Of a stretch of 45,391 bases of DNA, positions 1 to 6,734 are shown piece after piece. The translations under genes and the position numbers were made by a program. The notes under the pieces were generated by a model. The model was not told where the DNA came from and made no database searches. It saw only the letters and a list, made by a program, of their open reading frames with translations. Positions within the stretch are counted from its first letter, which is position 1, and each line of letters starts with the position of its first letter. Source of the stretch: NIC37A-2 sp050289625 (GTDB lineage Bacteria > Myxococcota_A > Polyangia > Polyangiales > Polyangiaceae); the NCBI GenBank assembly GCA_050289625.1, contig JBNKGC010000029.1, positions 1 to 45,391 on the forward strand, given 5' to 3'.

Positions 1-30
1 CCGGAGCGCAGCGGGACAGTGGGGTGAGGA

Positions 31-75
31 GCGGCGATTCACTCGCCGCGACGAGGGGGGCGGGTCCGCCCCCCT
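31..75. other. Two consecutive hairpins downstream of the first gene
   Basis: Two perfect inverted repeats lie back to back: a 7-bp stem with a 5-nt loop at 31-49 and a G/C-only stem of at least 7 bp at 54-60 paired with 69-75. They sit 7-51 nt past the stop codon of the minus-strand gene ending at 82. On the minus-strand transcript the run of six U lies before the second stem, not after it, so this is not a standard intrinsic terminator. It may still protect the 3' end or slow polymerase. Confidence 0.5.
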
Positions 76-81
76 AAAAAA

Positions 82-699
82 CTAGGACGCCGCGTTGATC
101 AGAAAAATGAAGGGCATCGCCAGCCACACCGCATCCACCTGACCCATCAGCCAGACGGCGGAATCGGCCTGATCGTCGAAAGTGCGCTGGAAACCCAAAA
201 GCAGTCCGTGCGCCAGGTTGTAGGTGCCGTGGAAGTTCATGCCGCGACCGCCCCAGAACAGCCACCCCTCGGCGCCCACCTGCGTGCGCCCGGTCCCGGT
301 GCGGAGCAGGCCACCCCCCGAAAGCACGATTGGCCAAGTCGGGAGCACGGGCAGGAGAACGCTACCGCCCGCGCCGATTCGCAGATCGTCGAACGACGCG
401 GTCGCTACCGAAGCGTAGGGCCCGTACCCATAGCTCCGCTCACTGTCGCGACCGAAGAGGACGTCCCCGCGCGCGGCGCTACACCAGCGCGTTTCCTGCC
501 ACAGCGCACCGTTGGTGCCCAGGCCGCAGATGCCGGTGGCGAGACCCACGTCCCACTGCGTTCGCTCCTGAGCACCGGCTGGGCCACTCGCCAGGAGCAC
601 TCCGACCAGGCCGGCAAGCGCAAACGCTCGCGCCCCAACCCGGCGCCGAGTCGCTGGCGTCAGCGGCGAAGCGTCGAAGCGATGCATGAGCCGCTGCAT
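82..699 (-). CDS. Exported outer-membrane-type protein, function unknown
   Basis: A protein of about 205 residues starting with MQRLMHRF. It has a basic N-terminus, a hydrophobic stretch (ALAGLVGVLLA) and an AGA-Q style signal peptidase site, so it should be exported. The mature part is rich in Gly, aromatic residues and alternating hydrophobics, as in small outer-membrane beta-barrels, but I recognise no family. The reading frame is open up to an ATG at 789, which would overlap zapA by 50 bp; the ATG at 699 avoids that overlap and puts the signal peptide near the N-terminus, although its ribosome binding site is weak. It lies 40 bp after zapA on the same strand and may be cotranscribed with it. 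The barrel assignment is inference from composition. Confidence 0.6.
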   Translation of the reverse strand: MQRLMHRFDASPLTPATRRRVGARAFALAGLVGVLLASGPAGAQERTQWDVGLATGICGLGTNGALWQETRWCSAARGDVLFGRDSERSYGYGPYASVATASFDDLRIGAGGSVLLPVLPTWPIVLSGGGLLRTGTGRTQVGAEGWLFWGGRGMNFHGTYNLAHGLLLGFQRTFDDQADSAVWLMGQVDAVWLAMPFIFLINAAS

Positions 700-739
700 A
701 ACGGTCGTCGTCGGGTGCGCCGTAGAGAGGATGCGTTCG

Positions 740-1105
740 TCAACGCGGCTCGGGAGATTCCGTCGATGCCGAGGTCGGATGCGCTCCATTGGCTCTCACA
801 GCGGCTTCTTCGGGCAGACCGGTTTCGTCGAGGACGGCGTCGATGCGGCCGAGCAACGACTCGAGCATCTCCCGGTGCTGTCGCTCGAGCTCCTTGCGAC
901 GCGCACGCTCTTCTTCGAGCTCGTGTGCCAGGGTGATCGCGGCCAGAACGAGGGACTGCTGGTTCGGCACGCGCCCCGGTCGCGTCACGCTGTCGAGGCG
1001 AGCCTCGACCAGGCCAGCCAAGCGCTGGAGCTCGTTCTCCGCAGCGGACGTCACGACCCTGTAGGTCTGTCCGGCGAGGCGGAGTTGCACGGCAGCCTGG
1101 CTCAT
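740..1105 (-). CDS. zapA: Cell division protein ZapA
   Basis: A 121-residue protein matching ZapA in layout: an N-terminal beta region (VQLRLAGQTYRVV) that packs into the dimer head, followed by a long helix rich in Glu, Arg and Leu (roughly residues 52-95) that forms the coiled coil, and a disordered tail rich in Pro, Ser and Glu. Known ZapA proteins bind FtsZ and bundle its filaments at mid-cell. The ATG at 1105 was chosen because the conserved beta region begins directly after it; a longer in-frame extension to 1210 has no family features. The gene lies 101 bp downstream of the sigma-54 response regulator on the same strand. The C-terminal tail is longer than in many ZapA proteins. Confidence 0.85.
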   Translation of the reverse strand: MSQAAVQLRLAGQTYRVVTSAAENELQRLAGLVEARLDSVTRPGRVPNQQSLVLAAITLAHELEEERARRKELERQHREMLESLLGRIDAVLDETGLPEEAAVRANGAHPTSASTESPEPR

Positions 1106-1206
1106 GGCCCTGCAACCTAACACCGGGGCTCCCCCATGGAAATGCGGTTGTTGCGTCGTCGGGACTCTTCGAGCCCTCCGTCCGAGCCTGGCGGGGGACC
1201 CGCCCG

Positions 1207-2670
1207 TCATGCTTCGGCGTCGTCCGCGTCTGCCGCTCCGGCGCCGGCAGCCTCCCCCGAGCGACGTAGACCCAGCGATTTCGCCTTCTTGTAGAGGTGG
1301 CTTCGCTCGAGCCCGAGGCTGCGGGCTGTCGCCGCCATTTGGTCGGAGTGCGCGGTAAGCGCCTCGGTCAAAATCGTGCGCTCGGCCTCCTCGACGAGCA
1401 CCCGGTAGGGGACTCCGGGGCGGTACAAGCCTTTCTGCTTTTGGGTGGCACCACCCCCGAGAGCGCCAGCGACGTCTTCCCCGGTGATGGTTTCGTCCGG
1501 TCCCAAGATGACCAGTCGTTCCACGAGGTTCTTCAGTTCGCGAACGTTGCCGGGAAACGAGTGGGTCTCGAGCGCTGGAAAGGCAGACTCGTCAAACCGC
1601 ATCTTCGGGCGATCGTTGCGCCGCGCCGCCGACTCGAGAAAGCTCGAGGCGAGTGTTCGGATGTCGTCGCGTCGCGCGCGCAGTGGCGGAAGAGCCAGCG
1701 GCACCACGTTCAGGCGGTCATAGAGGTCGGGACGGAACTCGCCTTCGTCGCAGGCGCGCACGAGGTCCTTGTTCGTGGCGGCGACCACGCGCACGTCGAC
1801 GCGAAACGTTTCGTTGCCGCCGACGCGTTCGACTTCGCCCTCCTGAAGCACGCGAAGCAGCTTGGCCTGCATGTCGAGGGGCATGTCGCCGACCTCGTCC
1901 AGAAAAAGGGTGCCGCCGGAGGCGCGTTCGAACTTGCCGCGCCGTTGTTTCGTCGCGCCAGTGAAGGCGCCTGCTTCGTGGCCGAAGAGCTCGCTTTCGA
2001 TCAAGTTGGCGGGGACCGCGGCGCAGTTTAGCTTCTCGAGGGGGCCCTTGGCACGCGGAGAAGCTCGGTGGATGGCCCGAGCGACCAGCTCCTTCCCGGT
2101 GCCCCGCTCCCCGGTGAGCAGCACGCTGGCAGGCGCCCGGGCCGCTCGGGTCACGGTGTCCCTGAGGGTGCGCATCGCCGTGCTATCGCCCAAGAGCTCG
2201 TCGAAATGCCCGGCTTCGGCGCGGAGCTCGGCGGCCTCGCGCTCGGCCCGCGTGAGACGGAGGGCATTTTCGAGGACGAGCAGCAGGCGGTCGGTGGAAA
2301 GTGGCTTTTCGAGGAAATCGAGGGCCCCGAGGCGAGTGGCCCGAACCGCCGTGTCGACCGTCGCGTGCCCGCTCATCATCACGACCACCGTGTCGCTGCC
2401 GGACTTGCGCAACGACTCCAGCAGCTCGACCCCGTTGCCGTCGGGCAGCGAAACGTCGAACAGGGCGACGTCGTAGCTCTGTTTGAGTAAGCGCTCTTGG
2501 GCGATGCCCACACCACCGGCCACGTCGACGCGGTAGCCCTCGAGATCGAGCGCTCGCTTCAACGAAGTCAGAATGGCCGGTTCGTCATCAACGACAAGCA
2601 CCCGCGGCCCGCTCCCACGGGAGGAGCTGCGAACGGAAGAGGAGGAGCCGGTGCCTTGCTTCGTACCCAT
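1207..2670 (-). CDS. Sigma-54-dependent response regulator (NtrC family)
   Basis: A 487-residue NtrC-type activator with all three modules. The receiver (about 23-140) has the acidic pair D28-D29, phosphoacceptor D72 and conserved K122. The AAA+ domain (about 158-390) shows Walker A GERGTGKE (187-194), an intact sigma-54 contact loop GAFTGA (234-239) and Walker B TLFLDE (254-259). The C-terminus (about 425-468) carries a Fis-type helix-turn-helix. The protein should activate sigma-54 promoters when phosphorylated by an unidentified histidine kinase; none is encoded nearby. The ATG at 2670 is preferred because the upstream extension has no family features and would overlap the divergent gene at 2759. 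It may be cotranscribed with zapA downstream. The target genes are unknown; the sigma-54 promoter candidate at 4577 is one possibility. Confidence 0.93.
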   Translation of the reverse strand: MGTKQGTGSSSSVRSSSRGSGPRVLVVDDEPAILTSLKRALDLEGYRVDVAGGVGIAQERLLKQSYDVALFDVSLPDGNGVELLESLRKSGSDTVVVMMSGHATVDTAVRATRLGALDFLEKPLSTDRLLLVLENALRLTRAEREAAELRAEAGHFDELLGDSTAMRTLRDTVTRAARAPASVLLTGERGTGKELVARAIHRASPRAKGPLEKLNCAAVPANLIESELFGHEAGAFTGATKQRRGKFERASGGTLFLDEVGDMPLDMQAKLLRVLQEGEVERVGGNETFRVDVRVVAATNKDLVRACDEGEFRPDLYDRLNVVPLALPPLRARRDDIRTLASSFLESAARRNDRPKMRFDESAFPALETHSFPGNVRELKNLVERLVILGPDETITGEDVAGALGGGATQKQKGLYRPGVPYRVLVEEAERTILTEALTAHSDQMAATARSLGLERSHLYKKAKSLGLRRSGEAAGAGAADADDAEA

Positions 2671-2758
2671 GGGACGCCGAGCGCAGGCTACCAGAATCGG
2701 CTCAGGCCCGCGCGAACGGGGACGGATCGCACCGAGTTTTTTGCTAGCCTGGCCGTTC

Positions 2759-4387
2759 GTGACCTCACCTGCTCTCCTGGCTCGAGGGACGCTCGCGCAA
2801 AGTCCTTTGCCCGAGCTCCTGATCGCCCTACTCGACCGTTCGCTCGCGGGAACGCTCGTGCTGCAGGAACCTTCAGGGGACAAGCACGCCGTCTTGATCG
2901 TGCGGGGAGCGCCAGGGAAGGCTCGCCTTGCGAACAACACGATTTTTCTCGGTTCCGTGTTCGTGGAACTCGGCATCATCACCCGCGAGGTGTGCGACGA
3001 GACCCGCGCCCGCGCTCAAAAGGCGCAAATGCCCCACGGACAGGTGCTGGTGGCGGAGGGTCACATCGACGACACGGGCCTCTTCGTCGGCCTGCGTGAA
3101 CAACTCCGGCGCCAGATTCTGGCGCTCTGCAAGACGCTTCCGGCCGACACCGCCTTCGGACTGTACGACGCGGATTACCTCGAAAAGTGGGGTCCGTCGA
3201 GGCAGTGGCGCGTCAAGCCGCTGCCTTTGATTTGGCGCGCGCTCGTAGACGAGTCCAGGCGGGAACGGGTCGACCAGATCGTTGGCTCTCTCGGTCAACA
3301 CCCCTTGCGAATGCGCCTCGAAGCGCCGGTGAACCGGTACCACATGGACCGGTCGGAGCTCGGTGCGATCAACGTGCTGCGCGCGAAGCCGATGTCGGTG
3401 CACGACCTGATCGGCTCGGGCGTCGGAAAGCCCGAGGGCATTGCCCGAATCGTCTATGCGCTCACGGTGACCCGGCAGCTCGCGCTACGCGACGACCTGC
3501 CGGAACCAGTCGGTCACGACGAACCGCCCGAGTCGCCCCACAGCGTGATGCCTCCGAGGCAACGTCCTGGGGGGCGTGCCAGTACGGGACCGCGGGTGAG
3601 TCCGCGTCCGTTCCGCAGGCCGAGTCCTCCGCCCGAGCCGGCCGACGGCACGAAGCGGAATCCGCGGGACCTCGAAGGTTTCCGCAAGGAAGTGGCGGCG
3701 TGCGCCGAGAAGGAGAACGAGACCCTCTACGAGCTCTTGGGCGTCGAGGCGGACGCGTCGGCGGCTCAGGTGCGCACGGCTTTCTTTCAACTCGCGAAGC
3801 GGTGGCATCCCGACAAACTCGCGCCGGAGCTGGAAGACTTACGAGACGTCGTGACTCGGACCTTCGCGAAAATGAGCGAAGCGCACCAAATTTTGAGCGA
3901 TGAGGGGCAGCGCAAGCAATACGACCAAGCGCTCGAAGGCGGAAACGAGGAGCAGCAAGAAGTCGCGCGCGTGCTCCTGGCAGCGAGCGCGTTCCAACGG
4001 GCCGAAGTTCTCCTGAAGAAGCGGAGCTACGCCCAGGCGCTCGCCGAAGCGCGCACCGCGTACGAGGGAGACCAGACCCAGGCGGAATACCAGGGCCTGT
4101 ACGCGTGGCTTCTGCACCTGACCGGTCAGGAGGAAGCCGAGCCTCTCGTGAAGATGCTGGATGAAGCCGTGAAGGCGGAACCCGAGAACGTTCGGTTGCT
4201 CTGGTATCGGGGACAGCTGCTCAAGAAGGCTGGTTTGGAGGCGAAGGCGATCCGCGACTTCAAGCGCATCGTTTCGATGAAGCCGAATCACGTCGACGCG
4301 GCACGCGAGGTGCGCGTGCACGACATGCGCCGCCGCACCGGGGAAGGGAAGAGCGGCCTGTTCGGCAAGTGGCGCGGCAAGCGCTGA
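2759..4387 (+). CDS. DUF4388-J domain-TPR protein
   Basis: A 542-residue cytoplasmic protein. The first 120 residues resemble the DUF4388 type (FFL...V-ELGIIT... and LVAEGHI patterns) common in myxobacterial regulators. A Pro/Arg-rich linker (about 250-300) leads to a J domain at about 320-392 with the essential HPD tripeptide at 350-352, and the rest (about 400-530) is helical with TPR-like repeats. J domains stimulate the ATPase of DnaK-type chaperones, so this is probably a specialised co-chaperone or adaptor that brings DnaK to a client bound by the other domains. A GTG at 2759 was chosen because the DUF4388-like region starts soon after it; the upstream frame overlaps the divergent regulator. 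No DnaK gene is in the window. Confidence 0.85.
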   Translation: MTSPALLARGTLAQSPLPELLIALLDRSLAGTLVLQEPSGDKHAVLIVRGAPGKARLANNTIFLGSVFVELGIITREVCDETRARAQKAQMPHGQVLVAEGHIDDTGLFVGLREQLRRQILALCKTLPADTAFGLYDADYLEKWGPSRQWRVKPLPLIWRALVDESRRERVDQIVGSLGQHPLRMRLEAPVNRYHMDRSELGAINVLRAKPMSVHDLIGSGVGKPEGIARIVYALTVTRQLALRDDLPEPVGHDEPPESPHSVMPPRQRPGGRASTGPRVSPRPFRRPSPPPEPADGTKRNPRDLEGFRKEVAACAEKENETLYELLGVEADASAAQVRTAFFQLAKRWHPDKLAPELEDLRDVVTRTFAKMSEAHQILSDEGQRKQYDQALEGGNEEQQEVARVLLAASAFQRAEVLLKKRSYAQALAEARTAYEGDQTQAEYQGLYAWLLHLTGQEEAEPLVKMLDEAVKAEPENVRLLWYRGQLLKKAGLEAKAIRDFKRIVSMKPNHVDAAREVRVHDMRRRTGEGKSGLFGKWRGKR

Positions 4388-4413
4388 GGGCGCCGCACAG
4401 CCCCGCGCGCTTC

Positions 4414-4430
4414 GTGCACTGTACGTGCAC
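4414..4430. repeat. Inverted repeat GTGCAC-5-GTGCAC
   Basis: Two copies of the self-complementary hexamer GTGCAC flank five bases, 27 bp after the J-domain gene and about 160 bp before the sigma-54 promoter candidate of the pspA-like operon. It could be an operator or upstream activator site, or part of the end of the preceding transcript; no U-run follows it. Confidence 0.3.
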
Positions 4431-4576
4431 ATTCAGTGTGCGAGTGATCCTCTGGTGAATAGCGGGCTGTGGTGAACTGGAGGCGCCAGATTCAGCCGGT
4501 CGTCTTCCTAACATTCGGAAATCCAAGGGAGTTTTCGGCGAGGTCCGGGCGGGTCGCTTCTCTCCACTCCGTTCAC

Positions 4577-4591
4577 TGGCGCGCCTCCTGC
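4577..4591 (+). promoter_or_regulatory. Candidate sigma-54 promoter of the pspA-like operon
   Basis: The sequence TGGCGC-N5-CTGC fits the sigma-54 consensus TGGCAC-N5-TTGC at 8 of 10 positions, with the invariant GG (4578-4579) and GC (4590-4591) exactly 12 bp apart. Transcription would begin near 4603, giving a leader of about 38 nt before the ATG at 4641, which has a good ribosome binding site. In enterobacteria pspA is a classic sigma-54 operon, which adds plausibility. In GC-rich DNA such matches can occur by chance. Confidence 0.5.
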
Positions 4592-4640
4592 TCTCCGGAG
4601 CTGCGCCCGTTCGCATGGCGTGAACGGAGTAGGAGACACC

Positions 4641-5285
4641 ATGAAAGCGATTCGAAGAGTGACGGTGGGCATCAAGGCCCGACTCGACGAGGTCCTGAGC
4701 CACGTCGAAAACCACGAAGCGCTGGCGGAGTCGGCACTCGCCGAATTGCGTCAGAGCTTGGGCCGGGCGCGCGGACAGCTCGGTCGGGTGCGCCGTGATG
4801 GTGCGAGGCTCGCTGACGACCAGAAGCAAGCTGAGCGCGAAGCGGAGCTGTGGCGCGATCGAGCGCGACGCACGGACCCCGGGCAGCAAGAGCAAGCCCT
4901 CGAGTGTTTGCGCCGGTCGAAGGTAGCCCGCGTGCGGGCCGAGGGTCTCGGTGAGCGGCTCCGGGAGCATGAGGCAGTCGAGCGAAAGCTGGGCCGCGAA
5001 ATCGCAATGCTGGAAGAGCGGTTCCGCGAGCTCGAGACGCGGCGGCGGATCCTGTCGACTCGCGAAGCAAGGGCGCGGGCAGTGGAGATCGCGAGTCAGG
5101 AGACGCTGCCGCGAAGCGGCAGCGTCGACGACGTGTTCGAGCGCTGGGAAGTGCAGCTCTGTGAGCGCGAGTACCCGCTGCTGTCGGTCGACGACGAAGT
5201 GGACGAGCTTTCGGATCGCCTCTCGAGTGAAGAGGAACGACAAGAGCTCCTGGGTGAGCTCGAAGCGCTGCGAGGTGACAAGTGA
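4641..5285 (+). CDS. PspA/IM30-like phage-shock protein
   Basis: A 214-residue, almost entirely helical, charged protein with long heptad-like coiled-coil stretches (about 20-160) and an N-terminal segment (MKAIRRVTVGIKARLDEVL) resembling the membrane-binding amphipathic helix of PspA/IM30 proteins. Family members coat and stabilise damaged inner membranes. The ATG at 4641 follows an AGGAGA ribosome binding site 5 nt upstream, which decides the start over an ATG 21 nt earlier. The C-terminal 40 residues are strongly acidic. It overlaps the next gene by 4 bp, so the two should be translationally coupled. Similarity to PspA is by architecture and a few motifs; the usual EDP motif after helix 1 is not present, so this is a divergent member. 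Confidence 0.65.
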   Translation: MKAIRRVTVGIKARLDEVLSHVENHEALAESALAELRQSLGRARGQLGRVRRDGARLADDQKQAEREAELWRDRARRTDPGQQEQALECLRRSKVARVRAEGLGERLREHEAVERKLGREIAMLEERFRELETRRRILSTREARARAVEIASQETLPRSGSVDDVFERWEVQLCEREYPLLSVDDEVDELSDRLSSEEERQELLGELEALRGDK

Positions 5286-6712
5286 CCTCTCTCGCGGAAA
5301 AGTCCCAGGGCCGGGTCGATGGACTGACCCGTGTACTGCGCGCCGCCGGTGCGGTGCTGCTGCTGTCATCGGCGTCGAGCTTTCTGCTCCAGCGCTGGGA
5401 TTCGGTGAGCGACAGTCTGCGCTACGGCAGTTTGCTCGCGCACGTGGTGTTGCTCGCGGTGGCGGGCCTCGTCTGTGGCTCGAAGCGGTTCCGAGAAAGT
5501 CGTTCGGCGCGCACCTTTCTTCTGCTTTCGCTCAGCATGATCCCGGCGGCGTTCGAGGTGCTCGGCGGGCTCGTCTACTCGGTATTCAGTCTCGATGGCG
5601 CAGAAGTCGCGCTTCCCGGGTTTGCCCGGTGGGTGGCCAGCGGCCCGACCGAAGCGCTTCTGACGGCCGGCATCAGTTTGGCGATCTGCGCCTCGGTGAG
5701 TCGCCTGGCGCTCACGGCCCTCGTGCGTCCCGTGGCGGGCCGGGCTGCGGCGGGACTCGTCGCGATGTGTTCGCTCTTGCTGGTGCCGGTGCGGAGCGCC
5801 GATTGGATAGGCCTTCTTCTGCTCTTCGCCCTCGGAGTCGTGGTGCTGGTCGAGTCGCGCGTGTTTTCGCAGCATGCGGCGGCGCGCACCTTCGAGGGTC
5901 GCTTGGTGCGCCTGATCACCTGGAGTCCGATCCTCCTCGTGGCAGGCCGAGCGATTGGGTTTTACGAGCCGTCGGGGCTCTTCTTCGGGTGCGTCCAGCT
6001 CGGTTTCGGTGGCCTCCTGCTCCTCGGTGGACGACGCCTGAAGAAGGACGAGGCGGGAGCGATTCTCGCGGAGATCGCAGGGGCATTCATCGCCAGCACC
6101 GCGTGGGTTCCCATGGCGATCGCTCTGGACGGCGCTCTCCTCGAGCTCGATGGTCACCCACTGTGGCTCCTGCCGGTGGCGCTCGGTCTTCTTGCAGCGT
6201 CGCGCGCCGCGCGGAGCACGCGACGTGCGCTGCAAAGCGTGGGCGCAGTGGTGGGCGTTTCGACCGTAGGCGTCGCCCTTCTTGTCGAACCGTCCATGCT
6301 GTCCGCGGTGATCGCCCTTCTGGTGGGCCTCGCGGCGGGTGCGGATGGGCTTCTCCGCGGCGAGCGGTGGCTCGTGGGCTGGGCTGGTTGCGGCGTACTG
6401 GGCGGACTCGTGGTCGGTGTCACCCAAGCGATCGATGTGGCGAGCCTCTGGAATTGGGGCAGTCTTTCGGCGCTCGGGATGGGGCTCGTGTTCGTGGCTG
6501 CGTGGGTCGAGCGGCGGCGCCCCGAGCTCGTGCAGCAGGTGGCGCGCATGAGTCCCGAGGGTCGGAAGGCCGTGGCTGAACAGCGTGCGAAGCCCGAGCC
6601 TTCACGCGCCCGCATCGAGCGACCGAGTCAGGTCGGAGTGAGCGCTCCCGCGGTGCAACTCCCGGCGGCTCCCGACGGGGGCGCCTGGAAGCCTGCGCCC
6701 CAGGCGCGATGA
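5282..6712 (+). CDS. Multi-pass inner-membrane protein coupled to the PspA-like gene
   Basis: A 476-residue protein with roughly a dozen hydrophobic segments spread over residues 20-410 and a Pro/Ala/Arg-rich, probably cytoplasmic tail. I do not recognise a specific family; the arrangement resembles large uncharacterised polytopic proteins such as the DUF2157 group. It begins with GTG within the stop region of the preceding gene (GTGA overlap), so translation is coupled. By analogy with Psp systems, where a membrane partner recruits or controls PspA, it may be the membrane partner or the protected client; that is inference from gene order. It converges with the DUF4139 gene, whose stop lies 22 bp away. 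Confidence 0.75.
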   Translation: MTSLAEKSQGRVDGLTRVLRAAGAVLLLSSASSFLLQRWDSVSDSLRYGSLLAHVVLLAVAGLVCGSKRFRESRSARTFLLLSLSMIPAAFEVLGGLVYSVFSLDGAEVALPGFARWVASGPTEALLTAGISLAICASVSRLALTALVRPVAGRAAAGLVAMCSLLLVPVRSADWIGLLLLFALGVVVLVESRVFSQHAAARTFEGRLVRLITWSPILLVAGRAIGFYEPSGLFFGCVQLGFGGLLLLGGRRLKKDEAGAILAEIAGAFIASTAWVPMAIALDGALLELDGHPLWLLPVALGLLAASRAARSTRRALQSVGAVVGVSTVGVALLVEPSMLSAVIALLVGLAAGADGLLRGERWLVGWAGCGVLGGLVVGVTQAIDVASLWNWGSLSALGMGLVFVAAWVERRRPELVQQVARMSPEGRKAVAEQRAKPEPSRARIERPSQVGVSAPAVQLPAAPDGGAWKPAPQAR

Positions 6713-6734
6713 AGCGCTCCCTCCGCGAGGTCCT

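Noticed and set aside
4951..6579. 542-codon open frame overlapping the pspA-like operon
   Set aside because: It runs in another frame of two well-supported genes and is Arg/Ala/Gly-rich without domains, a shadow frame.
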